From contig JBAMJV010001862.1 of NCBI GenBank assembly GCA_037951105.1, forward strand, positions 117,486 to 181,485: a stretch of 64,000 nt of DNA, read 5' to 3'. Positions 35,773 through 45,554 of the stretch are shown here, one piece after another. This DNA is from Echinarachnius parma (lineage: Eukaryota > Echinodermata > Echinoidea > Clypeasteroida > Echinarachniidae). Every line of letters starts with the position of its first letter. Positions within the stretch are counted from its first letter, which is position 1. A program made the position numbers and the translations under genes. A model generated the notes under the pieces. That model did not search any database and had not been told where the DNA came from. It saw only the letters and a program-made list of their open reading frames with translations.

Positions 35773-37606
35773 GAAAAGATCCAGAGGCCCTCGGAGAGGC
35801 GCCCTCCCGGCGAGACGGCCGGTTACGGAAAGGGCGGAGACGCCCGGCCACCTCCGAGGCTCTCTTGGCCGTGCTCACCTCGGCATCGAGGGCGTTGTCC
35901 AACTCTCCCGCAAACAAAAACGGACCCGTTAAGGGAATAGCCGCAACGGCAGGCGTGGGAATGAGGCGACCTAAGCCCAGGGCCTCAAGGGCCAAACCCC
36001 GACGCTGGCGGCAGGCCAGGAACACTACTCGAGCAATCTGGTCGAAAAGGAGCTCCTCCACCGCCCGGATCAAGTTGAACGTCGACTCGCGGTCCTCCGA
36101 GCACATCTCGAGCGCGTCTGCGCGGTTCAAAATGTCTTGCAGAGATACAGAGTATACCGATAGACGAAGAGCCATCCGGGCTGCCAGGGACACATTCGAC
36201 CAAGTGCGATCGGCTGACCGGAAGGAAGCAGACTGCAGTCCCGTCGCCCTGGACCCGCTCAACGAGGAAGCCAGAGCGAGGAGGGCAGGAGAATGTTTAG
36301 GAACCGTGAAGTAGCTGTCACGGTCCTCCAGACGAATACCAAAAGCCGACACATGATGAGTAGGGACAATGGCGGCCGGCTTGACGGTCCCGGATACCGG
36401 TCTCGAAGACTCCGCCACCGCCTCCAGTTCCCGGAGGAAATCCGCCGTCACCGGAATACCCGACGAATCCGGGGGGGACGCCGACTGGAAAATCCGCTGC
36501 TGGGGAACAGGCACAACCGACTCCGCCTCTGTAACCGCCGGAGAAAAGAAATTGATCAGCGCCTCTGCCGCGCGGCCGACCTGGAGAGCACGCGGAGAAT
36601 CCACCTCCTCCTCTTCCTCTTCCGACTCTAACGGAAAGGACTCCCCATCCGGTACATCCATGGGCACGGAGGGGCCAGCCTCCACGGGAAGCGAAGAGGA
36701 CGGGACCGAACGAGACGCCAGAAATTCCTGGAAAAGCCGCATCAACTCCTCGTTACCAGGAAAAGGGGGCACACCCACCCCAGCCGCACGGGAAGGGGCA
36801 GCCCTCACCTCATCAGCCACCTGACGAACCGGGGGCGGAGCCCCCAGCGAAGAAGACGGGGCCACGGAAGGGGCACCCAACCCCCCAAAACCTAATCCAA
36901 CCCCTGGGAAGGAAGAAGAATGAATAAGCCCCGGAACCCCCCGTGGGGTCCGGGGTACAGAAAGGGCCTCACCCCCAACCCGAGGGGGATGAGACGCTGC
37001 TGCAAGGGCCCCCCCCGGGGGGGCCGCGCTATAAGTAACACGAGAAGCGGTCGAAACAGCCGCGAAACTAGGGGAACTTACCCTTGGTCTAGTGGGGACT
37101 GACCTCCCTCGGCCAGGAATCCCGGGAGCAGAAGTCACTCGTCCATGCTGGGTGCGACCTTTCGAGTGCACCGGGCGCGGAGTCCCGCGCCCGTCAAAAG
37201 CTATGGAAAGAGCGGACTTACCCGGCTTGCGAGAGGACTTACGTGTGTGGTGAGAAATGGCCCGAGTCTTGAACTGCTCACCGTGACCAAAGCCGGACAT
37301 CATAGGCGAATTACAACCGGGGACGGCACCCCGGCTGACGCCACGATCCCCGGGCCCTACGATGATAGGGGGACCGTCTTCAGGGGACCCTACTAACCCT
37401 CTAGCCATAGGATACCCCTGGGTGCCACAGCTACTGCTTCGCCCATCCGTGAGGCGCGAATTAGTAGCACGGGATTCTAAATTTGGTTCCCCCGGAACCG
37501 ACATTGAACGACCCAGGGGAAGGGAACCCGGCCTCAAACTCCCCGTCTCGTGACCCTCGCCGGACGAGGCCGACAAGACGTCCACCCAACCATCATCCGA
37601 TGTCAT
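35534..37606 (-). CDS. DIRS gag-like protein
   Basis: About 690 residues from MTSDDGWVDVL. The frame opens 27 codons further up (37687), but that extension is hydrophobic, lies next to the T/A tract and is less likely coding. The N-terminal half is Ser/Pro/Gly-rich. An acidic stretch ESEEEEEEVD (middle) is followed by a structured region (VTADFLRELEAV...SLAARMALRLSVYSVSLQDILNRAD...) resembling gag of DIRS/Ngaro elements. The C-terminus is very rich in RG/GR (FPGRGSFSGRGFSSGRQ...), typical for nucleic-acid binding. It likely packages element RNA. It is in the same frame as the recombinase and a different frame from RT. Confidence 0.8.
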   Translation of the reverse strand: MTSDDGWVDVLSASSGEGHETGSLRPGSLPLGRSMSVPGEPNLESRATNSRLTDGRSSSCGTQGYPMARGLVGSPEDGPPIIVGPGDRGVSRGAVPGCNSPMMSGFGHGEQFKTRAISHHTRKSSRKPGKSALSIAFDGRGTPRPVHSKGRTQHGRVTSAPGIPGRGRSVPTRPRVSSPSFAAVSTASRVTYSAAPPGGALAAASHPPRVGGEALSVPRTPRGVPGLIHSSSFPGVGLGFGGLGAPSVAPSSSLGAPPPVRQVADEVRAAPSRAAGVGVPPFPGNEELMRLFQEFLASRSVPSSSLPVEAGPSVPMDVPDGESFPLESEEEEEEVDSPRALQVGRAAEALINFFSPAVTEAESVVPVPQQRIFQSASPPDSSGIPVTADFLRELEAVAESSRPVSGTVKPAAIVPTHHVSAFGIRLEDRDSYFTVPKHSPALLALASSLSGSRATGLQSASFRSADRTWSNVSLAARMALRLSVYSVSLQDILNRADALEMCSEDRESTFNLIRAVEELLFDQIARVVFLACRQRRGLALEALGLGRLIPTPAVAAIPLTGPFLFAGELDNALDAEVSTAKRASEVAGRLRPFRNRPSRREGASPRASGSFRGSGRRRTSHDSRATRAPARGEVVARDGPPAWGGPFPGRGSFSGRGFSSGRQPAPFRGRGAARRPRGGRRGRPASFGQS

Positions 37607-37696
37607 ACCTAGATGCACAAAGGAACAAGGTAAGAAAAAAAAACCAAAGGAAAAAAGGGAGGTTAGCATCCCCCCATAAGCACTCAATTATTATTA

Positions 37697-37720
37697 TTTT
37701 TTTTTTTTTTAACAAAAAAT

Positions 37721-37782
<62 letters not shown>

Positions 37783-37930
37783 CCAAGTTTTTTTTTTTTT
37801 TTTTTTTTTTGTCCCTTCGAGGGCACCCCCGCACTTTTTTTTTTTTTTTTAAAGTGTGTGGGAGGGGGGGTGGGAGGGGGGGGGGGGGGGAAGGGGGTGG
37901 AGGGGCCAAGAACCCCGACACCACCTCTCC
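37697..37930. repeat. T-run / G-run tract in DIRS 5' leader
   Basis: About 115 bp of almost pure T on the plus strand (37697-37811; A on the element's coding strand), a second T-run (37837-37850) and a G-run block (37860-37905) lie between the left terminal repeat and gag. This is low-complexity sequence where assembly error is possible. Confidence 0.85.
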
Positions 37931-38611
37931 CCAACACATGTTTCAACCCATGGTGACCCCGACGAGGCACCACCCCCCCTCAACAAAACAAAGGCCAACA
38001 AAGGACAAGCCACGACCCCGAGGTCGAGCCAACACACACCACAACAAGGTTATAAAAACAAAATGGCGGGCATGCAAGAATACGAACATGACATCAAAAA
38101 TAAAAAATAAAAAACTTTCAACATCATTCATGAATCGAGCACAACGTCTCCGAAATGATTGACGGCCATGGAAAGAGAGGAAGCAACATTATACACGAGC
38201 CAAGACGCAAGACCCCCCGAACGAGGGGGCCGAGCAAGCCCAAATAAAAATCAATCTTATACATGACCCGAGGTATAAAACCCCGAGAAAAAATTTAACT
38301 GAGAGTGAAAACTCGGACCGAATCTCGCCCGTAACTACGGGGGAACACTCCCACCGCGAGCCGTCCGAAAATTCACGCATGCGTCATTTTCTTAACCACC
38401 AACGGAGCGCCAGAAAAACCTAACAGAAAGCTCCGAAAATGGTCTCAAAATCGCTTCTGACAAGGTCCAAGGACTTACAAATCAAATAGGGTTATTGCGC
38501 TACACTGATAGATAGAAAAGGAACGGTCTTACTTTAGATTGTAGACTGCTACGAAAATTCTTAGAATCAAATGTAAGAGCGCGATTTTCAGCGTGACTGT
38601 CTCTAAGGCGT
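37931..38611. other. DIRS 5' leader between terminal repeat and gag
   Basis: About 680 bp of element-internal non-coding sequence, with no domain-bearing frame on either strand. It presumably contains the 5' untranslated region. Confidence 0.6.
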
Positions 38612-38760
38612 CGCAAATGAAAGAGGGACAATTATGGCCCAGCACCGGGTATATATAGGGGAGTAGTCTCGGTCCAAGGCAGTTTCTTTTTAGGGTGGTT
38701 TTTAGCGAGTTGTTTTCTGTGCATCCAAATGGATATACAAATGTTGAAGGGGGTTGGTTA
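38612..38760. repeat. DIRS left inverted terminal repeat (element orientation)
   Basis: The mirror partner of 32263-32411. It contains a TATA-like 'tatatatagggg' on the plus strand (ctatatata on the coding strand), a plausible core promoter for the minus-strand transcript. Confidence 0.92.
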
Positions 38761-38779
38761 GGGATCTCGATATGGATTA

Positions 38780-39786
38780 CGTCTTTGCTTGGTTTTACCA
38801 CTGGTACTATGTAGCGTTTGAGACTCAACTTAATTCCCCTTTAAAGAGATTTTGTCAGTTGACTTTCTCGTTTCACAAAGTAGTGATGAACATAAGAGTA
38901 TTGACGATGATTATATTAGTCATATTTGCCGTTGAAAAATTTCACAACTTTTTGTCAAGAACTGCCTTGTTTTGTTACTATCATGGTGTCAATCCGTACC
39001 GGATTCTTTTGATCCGGGGGAAGAGAAAATAGCTCAACCCCCTGATGAATAGGTATTACGTAAGCATCGACTCCCGTGGTTACGATCGTTATGGAAACCT
39101 TTTAGACAGAACATGATACAGAATAAACCACAAAGTAATGTTTAAAATTCCCTGTTTGTCTACAGTTTATTTAGCAGATCACTGTACTTCAGCATGGTAA
39201 TGATGCAAACAATCTAGTTCATTTTGTTTTGAATGGGTATTTTGAATATGGGAATTTCTTTGTTTTTGCTATAAAGCGGAGCTAGAGAGTAAAGAGAGAA
39301 TGGAGAAGGGGGTGGGGGGGGGGGGGGGGGGTGAGGGGGAGAAAGAGAGAGGGAGGGGGAGAGATAGGGAGGGAGGGAGGGGGAGAGAGGTAGAGAAATA
39401 CAGGGACCGGGAATAAATACTAACATTCTTATTTGGGAATTATTTATGCAGTCATGGGTGGAAATTCTTATTTCGATTCATTTCGTGTGTTTGTTTGTTT
39501 GTTTGTTTGTTGTTTTTTTTTGGGGGGGGGAGCATATAAGAAGAATGATGCATATTATTCTCTTTAAGCTTAAGATTAAAGAGAATAACTTGTAGAAAAA
39601 TAATCACAATATTATTCTTTATAAAACAAGATTGTGTCAATATTCATTCTGTGTTGTTTAATGACGCGTGCATGTTTTTTTTTTTTTTTTTTTGGCATTC
39701 CGTGGAATGAGAGTAATGTTGACAGTCGATTTTAAGCAACAAATAGTTAAACCACAAGAAGAAAAATTATATCTTGCCATTATACG
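38780..39786. other. Non-coding stretch with simple repeats
   Basis: No exon is supported. It contains a G-run with flanking GA-rich sequence (39308-39400), (TTTG)n at 39488-39512, a T/G homopolymer at 39512-39530 and a T-run at 39676-39693. Confidence 0.6.
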
Positions 39787-40096
39787 CAGAGATGCCAACC
39801 TTCACAAACCAAAAAAAGTATTCTGAGAGGTAAAAAACAGTATTTTGAACCCAAAAAAAGTATTTTCCGAGCTGCCAACCTTTAGCGGCAAAAAAACATA
39901 TTTTTTCGCGAAGCAAATACGTGCAGCAAAAAAAAACCTTACGCGCGCGTTAATATAAAAGTTGGTTCAGTCGATCACACCAGCGTTTGTATGAGTTTGT
40001 TCAGTTTATTTGTGTTATATCTAAATTATGTATCTGAAGTAATAGTTTATCAGGGTTCAACGTACATTTATTGCCGTTTTCCGATCGTTTCTATAG

Positions 40097-40132
<36 letters not shown>

Positions 40133-40230
40133 GTTTATTGAAACGTATTTTATTAGGGGAAAACGTACTGCCGTATTTTGCGTGAAAAAACATAACAAAT
40201 ACGGCAAAAACGGAACGGTTGGCATCTCTG
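39787..40230. mobile_element. 444-bp hAT-like MITE with TATACG flanks
   Basis: Ends CAGAGATGCCAACC / GGTTGGCATCTCTG are inverted, and the element is flanked on both sides by TATACG (39781-39786, 40231-40236). CAG(A/G)G...C(T/C)CTG termini suggest hAT, but hAT usually duplicates 8 bp, so class assignment is tentative. Internal 'aaaaaacagtattttgaaccc'-like sequence and an A-run of about 30 (40101-40130) are present. Non-coding. Confidence 0.75.
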
Positions 40231-40236
40231 TATACG

Positions 40237-41330
40237 GTAGTAATATTATAAATACACCCATTAAACAAGTAATTTTCTTGTGAAACTGCTTCATGCAATA
40301 CATGCGTTTGTTAGGCCTATGTACCGCCGCGGTGCGCGCCGTTACATGAAAATAAAATCAAAGCGTTCTATGTAATTGATGATTTCACGAAATGACGGTG
40401 ATGCTAAAAGGACACTAGTTAACCCTTATTAATTTTTTAAAAGCAGCTGCAATAAGAGAAAACATTTTTTTACCTCGTAGTTCTAATAACTTTGTCTGTA
40501 CATCAATTAAACAAAACTTATTGCCGTATTTAGTGTCCATTCCAAGAATTTCATCCATGGGGGAAAAACCTCGTAGGTTTTACACGCGCGGCTACAAGCC
40601 GTCACTTCGTGAAAACAAAACGAAAGCGCGTCCTTGAATTTTGTGTTTTCACAAAATGACGCTTATTTTTCCAGCTCATTTACGCCTAAAAATATAATAA
40701 ATCATTAAAAAAAAAAAACATAGCAATAAACATAAGATATATTCTACCCAAGAATATAAAATTCATCCACCCATGATATATAAAAGATATCGAGATCATG
40801 GTTGGAATCTTTGAAAGCGATTTACTCAAAACGAACTTTCTCTTATTTGCGCGCTCATCCGTCACTTCGTGAAAACGATTACGAATTATTAAATACAACA
40901 CATTATTTCACATTACTTCACATTCTACACATGCACACTAAAACGACTCGGACGCAAGATGGCGCTACTCTGTTACATCGGTTTCGTATGAAGTCAGCGA
41001 GCAGCAAGTGATAACAATAAACCGGATTTCGTCCCTTTTCAGAAAAAAACGCACCATTCATGCCCTCAGTTTTCTGGCACCCGTAATCCCTCCTTTTACC
41101 AGAAAACCGGGATTTCGTGAAAGCCAAGGAAAGCCGCGGTTTTTCTAAATAACGCCTAAGTCGCCTGGGGCTCTTGTTTATTTACCGTATTTGTCGGTGT
41201 ATTACCCGCTCCGATGTATTAACCGCATGTTCAGGTTCAAAACAGGAACTCGTGACTATAGAGGAACTTGCCGCGTAAGCTTTTGAAAATTGGTTGTGCA
41301 CAGCTCTTCGTTAAATCAAGTAACTGTGAT
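40237..41330. other. Non-coding stretch with short repeats
   Basis: Repeated 'gccgt(c/t)act(t)cgtgaaaac' phrases (around 40340, 40595, 40855) mark a diverged dispersed family. No supported exon. Confidence 0.45.
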
Positions 41331-41886
41331 CAGCTCCGTGCGGAGCTGTGAATAACTGACGCTCGAAATTGTGAAGTGTTTTTTTGATGAGGTCTTTTAA
41401 CCCCTTTAATCAGATTATTGTTATATTTTGTTTAGTTTTAATACACCGTGAAACCCCCGTGTTTGGGCGCGCTACATAAAATAACTATGAAAAGAATGTT
41501 AACTTACTTGAAATTGATAATTTATGTCGATCGGTCCTTATTAGAATCCGACTTTCTTTCGATCGCTGCAATAATGACCGCCACCGTACTCAGCGCAAAC
41601 TCATCGGCATCGCACAGCGCATGCGCTATGCGATCGAAAAAAAGCCGGATTCTAACAGGGACAATCGACATAAATTATCGATTTGAGGTAAGTTATCATT
41701 CTTTTCATAGTAATTTTATGTAGCGCGCACAAATATGGGGGTTTCAGAGTGTATTAAAACTAAACAAAATACAAAAATAATCTGCTTAAAGGGGATAAAA
41801 CACCTCATCGCAGATCTACAAACATGTTCCTGCGAGATTTCGAGCGGTGTATATGCCAGGCTCTGTGCTACGCACAGAGCCTGGTT
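41331..41886. mobile_element. Foldback (palindromic) element with terminal hairpins
   Basis: Two arms of about 180 bp (near 41385-41560 and 41635-41820), in inverted orientation and highly similar ('tttgtttagttttaatacac', 'aatttatgtcgat', 'agaatccg'), flank a GC-rich 75-bp centre. Each outer end has its own small hairpin: CAGCTCCG-TG-CGGAGCTG at 41331-41348 and a 13-bp stem (CCAGGCTCTGTGC, loop TAC) at 41858-41886. The 91-aa open frame across it is an artefact of the palindrome. It ends less than 200 bp before the start codon of the next gene. Confidence 0.8.
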
Positions 41887-42072
41887 AGGTTATGAATCAA
41901 GGAGCTATATCAACACACTGTACTGGATATGCGTGTTAGGTGTCCACAACTACTACACGTGCGAAATATGGGTGCATTAACTGGATTTTCTCTCTGTTTG
42001 AGGACGGATAACTTATTTGCGGTGATCCATTTTTGTTTTGGTTTTCGTCCTTGCCCCTGTCCACGTCCAACC

Positions 42073-42181
42073 ATGGCTTCCTTCACCATTTTTTTCGCCC
42101 TGCTCGCTGCGCTGTTCGTGATTGTGATCCCGTACCCCGGCCTCATTGCCACCAAGGAAGGCCAGGCCCAGGCGGGCCCCG
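42073..42181 (+). CDS. Exon 1 (signal/anchor) of repeat-exon secreted-type protein
   Basis: The start codon lies in a good context (aaccATGG). 109 nt encode MASFTIFFALLAALFVIVIP followed by YPGLIATKEGQAQAGP, plus one base of a split codon, ending at a consensus donor CCCCG|gtaagt. The first roughly 25 residues form a hydrophobic stretch typical of a signal peptide or signal anchor, so the product is directed to the secretory pathway. GC-rich compared with the flanks. A foldback element lies immediately upstream, and promoter elements are not evident. The family is unrecognised. Confidence 0.75.
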
Positions 42182-42344
42182 GTAAGTCACCAAGCGCATG
42201 CTATACCTTTTCTTTTTTATTTGTTTGCATTGTTTGTCATATAATGTAGTGTATTTACCTGTGTGTATATTTCTTTAACTGCCAATGTGAGTTTGACTTG
42301 TGTATTTATTTCTGTTTGGATCATCTTTCTACATGTATGTCTAG

Positions 42345-42436
42345 TTGGAGGCCAGCCTCCGGTCCGGCTGCCCGTGGTGGGAGGGGGAGACCAAACCGGA
42401 GCTCGAGGCGATGATGGGGCAGCTACTTCCAAATTG
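42345..42436 (+). CDS. Exon 2 of repeat-exon secreted-type protein (RGD-containing)
   Basis: Acceptor tgtctag, then 92 nt completing the split codon (G + TT, Val) and encoding GGQPPVRLPVVGGGDQTGAR followed by GDDGAATSKL, then a consensus donor AAATTG|gtaagt. Exons 1 and 2 together give exactly 67 codons (phase 0 exit). The Gly/Pro-rich segment contains Arg-Gly-Asp. Confidence 0.75.
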
Positions 42437-43457
42437 GTAAGTGCATTAGAAGTATACCAATGTTATCTGTCTTCAGCTCGCTTCTTTTACAGTAGTACCT
42501 TACTTGGAAAGTCGTGTCTTAAGAGGCAATATTTGTGAATGTTCTTCAATCCTGTAATGTGTAAATTGAAGAGGTTACTTACAAATCTACTTAACTGGCA
42601 AAATACTATTTTTACTAGTTCTGAGAAAAATGGGTTTAAAGATTTGAAAAATGCCTGCAGATCACAATTTTCATTATATTTCAATCAAAGTTGGTATAGT
42701 TATTAATATTAGCTATCCTAAAAGTAAGAAGACATTTTTTCCACTAATATGAGGGTTGTTGCTCTATCGTTTTCCAGAAACCAATTACCAGTTAAGTAGT
42801 TTTGTCTCTAAAATCATGTCCTTAAGTAGATCTTCCACTAACATTTTCTGAAAATTTAGTATAACAGTCCCCTGGATTATCCCAGCTGAACAAGTTCACA
42901 GTGCAATTATGTAATTAACTGTGTGTCAATGTTTGTGTGACTGTGTGGGTGTGTTGGAAAGTGTGTGTGTGTGTGTGTGTGTGTGTGTCTGTCGATTCGT
43001 CTGTCTGAGTAGGACTATGTGTCTCTGTTGTAACCTCCGCCAGCAGGTGAAACCTACAGTACGTTTGGTGAAGGTTATATCTTTGGTTCTGCATGTATAT
43101 GTTTGTGTCTGTATGTGTCTGTGCGTGACTGTGAGTGTGTCTGTGTGTGTCTGTGCGTGTCTGTTTGTAAGTCTGTCTGCAAAATAACTCACAAATGGAT
43201 TAAATGCTATTAAATTTAAGGAAGCAAATGAGATGAAAAATTGGCTACAATTGGTGTAAATTGTAAAATAACGTATGTCTGCTCAAATGAATATGTTTTT
43301 TTTTTATTATTATTCTCGCTAGATGTTAGTATTAATAGATATTTCTTTAAACTTTTTATTATTAGAAAATGAAGTCTTAATAATAGACATTACCTTTATA
43401 TACTATGATGAAGATTTTATTCTAAAGTCTTATTATTTAATGATTGTAATATTACAG
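42437..43457 (+). other. Intron 2 with TG microsatellites
   Basis: About 1 kb. It contains (TG)n at 42960-42989 and a TG/CTG-rich tract at 43105-43175, and its last roughly 250 bp are the first copy of the 700-bp repeat unit. Confidence 0.6.
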
Positions 43458-43586
43458 TGTGCAGCAGGTCGACTGTCTAGGCCTACCGGTCATCAAGTCC
43501 TTGGAAGCCCCCCTGACCCCCAACCCTCGGGTCCTCAGCCAGCCCCAAAGAGTGAGGATGTAGCATCCTCGAGACCTATGCAGGAG
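43458..43586 (+). CDS. Exon 3, repeat copy 1
   Basis: Acceptor atattacag, then 129 nt (43 codons, phase 0/0) encoding CAAGRLSRPTGHQVLGSPPD then PQPSGPQPAPKSEDVASSRPMQE, donor CAGGAG|gtatga. The exon is Pro/Ser-rich with a single Cys. Being symmetric, each copy can be added or skipped without a frame change. Because exon 2 leaves in phase 0, this joins in frame. Confidence 0.75.
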
Positions 43587-44156
43587 GTATGAATACCATT
43601 TCCTATGCTTAACCCATCGGATCCAGCCTGGGCTATTTCTTGATTGGGTTTATCCCTGGAAGGGGGGGGGGGGGGTTGCTCCCAGAGGCCCCTCCCCTGA
43701 TAGATCAAAGGGTAAATGATTGTCTGCTTGACTTAAAATATAAATTCATTTTTCTTGGTATGTCAAATGATTGATGCAATATGTCATCTAAAAATTGACA
43801 TTTCATTCTGTTTTTACAGTCATAATGCATTATTTCATGGTCAGTTTTTTATACTGTGTTTTTGTTTCAGACAAGTATTATACAATATATTATGTGAATG
43901 TGCTTTTTCATTGCTATTAAATTAATGGAAGCAAATGAGATGAAAAATTGGCTACAATTGGTGTAAAATAACGTATGTCTGCTCAAATGAATATGTTTTT
44001 TTTTATTATTATTCTCGCTAGATGTTAGTATTAATAGATATTTCTTTAAACTTTTTATTATTAGAAAATGAAGTCTTAATAATAGACATTACCTTTATAT
44101 ACTATGATGAAGATTTTATTCTAAAGTCTTATTATTTAATGATTGTAATATTACAG

Positions 44157-44285
44157 TGTGCAGCAGGTCGACTGTCTAGGCCTACCGGTCATCAAGTCCT
44201 TGGAAGCCCCCCTGACCCCCAACCCTCGGGTCCTCGGCCAGCCCCAAAGAGTGAGGATGTAGCATCCTCGAGACCTATGCAGGAG
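44157..44285 (+). CDS. Exon 4, repeat copy 2
   Basis: Identical in structure to 43458-43586, with the same acceptor and donor. One amino-acid change is seen: Gln to Arg (SGPRPAPK). Confidence 0.75.
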
Positions 44286-44859
44286 GTATGAATACCATTT
44301 TCTATGCTTAACCCATCGGATCCAGCCTGGGCTATGTCTTGATTGGGTTTATCCCTGGAAGGGGGAGGGGGGGGGGGTTGCTCCCAGAGGCCCCTCCCCT
44401 GATAGATCAAAGGGTAAATGATTGTCTGCTTGACTTAAAATATAAATTCATTTTTCTTGGTATGTCAAATGATTGATGCAATATGTCATCCAAAAATTGA
44501 CATTTCATTCTGTTTTTACAGTCATAATGCATTATTTCATGGTCAGTTTTTTATACTGTGTTTTTGTTTCAGACAAGTATTATACAATATATTATGTGAA
44601 TGTGCTTTTTCATTGCTATTAAATTAATGGAAGCAAATGAGATGAAAAATTGGCTACAATTGGTGTAAAATAACGTATGTCTGCTCAAATGAATATGTTT
44701 TTTTTTTATTATTATTCTCGCTAGATGTTAGTATTAATAGATATTTCTTTAAACTTTTTATTATTAGAAAATGAAGTCTTAATAATAGACATTACCTTTA
44801 TATACTATGATGAAGATTTTATTCTAAAGTCTTATTATTTAATGATTGTAATATTACAG

Positions 44860-44988
44860 TGTGCAGCAGGTCGACTGTCTAGGCCTACCGGTCATCAAGT
44901 CCTTGGAAGCCCCCCTGACCCCCAACCCTCGGGTCCTCGGCCAGCCCCAAAGAGTGAGGATGTAGCATCCTTGAGACCTATGCAGGAG
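44860..44988 (+). CDS. Exon 5, repeat copy 3
   Basis: Third copy of the symmetric exon. It shares Arg with copy 2 and additionally changes Ser to Leu (VASLRPMQE). The next exon of this gene was not found downstream. Confidence 0.75.
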
Positions 44989-45110
44989 GTATGAATACCA
45001 TTTTCTATGCTTAACCCATCGGATCCAGCCTGGGCTATTTCTTGACTGGGTTTATCCCAGGAAGGGGGGGGGGGGGTTGCTCCCAGAGGCCCCTCCCCTG
45101 ATAGATCAAA

Positions 45111-45554
45111 GTGAAAATGATGGTCTACTTGACTCTAGATTTGCTGAGTTGATTTTTCTTGGTTTGCCAGCAGAGTGGTGCAATATGGCATGTTAAAATT
45201 TGACATTTCATACAGTTCAAACACTAATAACACATTAAAAATGTAACAATAACAATTTGCATCATTTCTTACCAAATCTAGGGCGCTGATCATGATTGGC
45301 TCTTGTTTTCAAGATATTGTCAAATTCATATTTTATACATGTGTCTATGGGACTCTAATACTAACAATATAGCAATACACAGCTTAATTTGCTCAATTTT
45401 ATTTTCGATATTATCTGAATTGGGTGGCCTTGTTATACTTGTCATGATAGATGATATAAACCATCATATCTGTTATTCCAAATAATACATAAGCAAGCCA
45501 CTCGAATGGTCAGAGACAAGCAAAGATACCCAAAATACATATAGACAGTAAAAC
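45111..45554 (+). other. Stretch after the exon repeats, no exon found
   Basis: AT-rich. The 60-aa frame at 45303-45485 has no convincing splice sites. Presumably intronic for the secreted-type gene. Confidence 0.4.

Larger units (their letters stand above)
32222..38779 (-). mobile_element. Complete-looking DIRS1-like tyrosine-recombinase retrotransposon
   Basis: The element is about 6.56 kb and reads on the minus strand: left inverted terminal repeat (38612-38760), gag, RT-RNase H, tyrosine recombinase, internal complementary region (32450-32547), right inverted terminal repeat (32263-32411). Its outer tips are unique: 38761-38779 and 32222-32262. The internal region is the reverse complement of the two tips joined together, the defining DIRS1 arrangement used in a circular replication intermediate. 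GATTA stands at both ends and only once in the joined form, so there is no true target duplication, as expected for recombinase integration. All three main reading frames are open, so it may be a recent and possibly active copy. It is strongly GC-rich compared with the flanking DNA. Confidence 0.93.
43200..45110 (+). repeat. Three direct tandem copies of a 700-bp exon-bearing unit
   Basis: Units begin near 43205, 43912 and 44615 (exon spacing 699 and 703 bp). Each comprises AT-rich intron, the 129-nt exon, then intron with a G-run ('tccctggaaggggg' followed by 'gttgctcccagaggcccctc'). Copies are almost identical, introns included, so the amplification is recent. The third copy diverges after about 45110. 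Confidence 0.93.

Noticed and set aside
37593-37973. Poly-Lys frames next to gag
   Set aside because: Translation of the A tract; low complexity.
41448-41723. 91-aa plus-strand frame
   Set aside because: Produced by the foldback element arms.
42921-43192. Cys/Val-rich and Thr/His-rich frames of 88 aa on both strands
   Set aside because: Translations of TG microsatellite.
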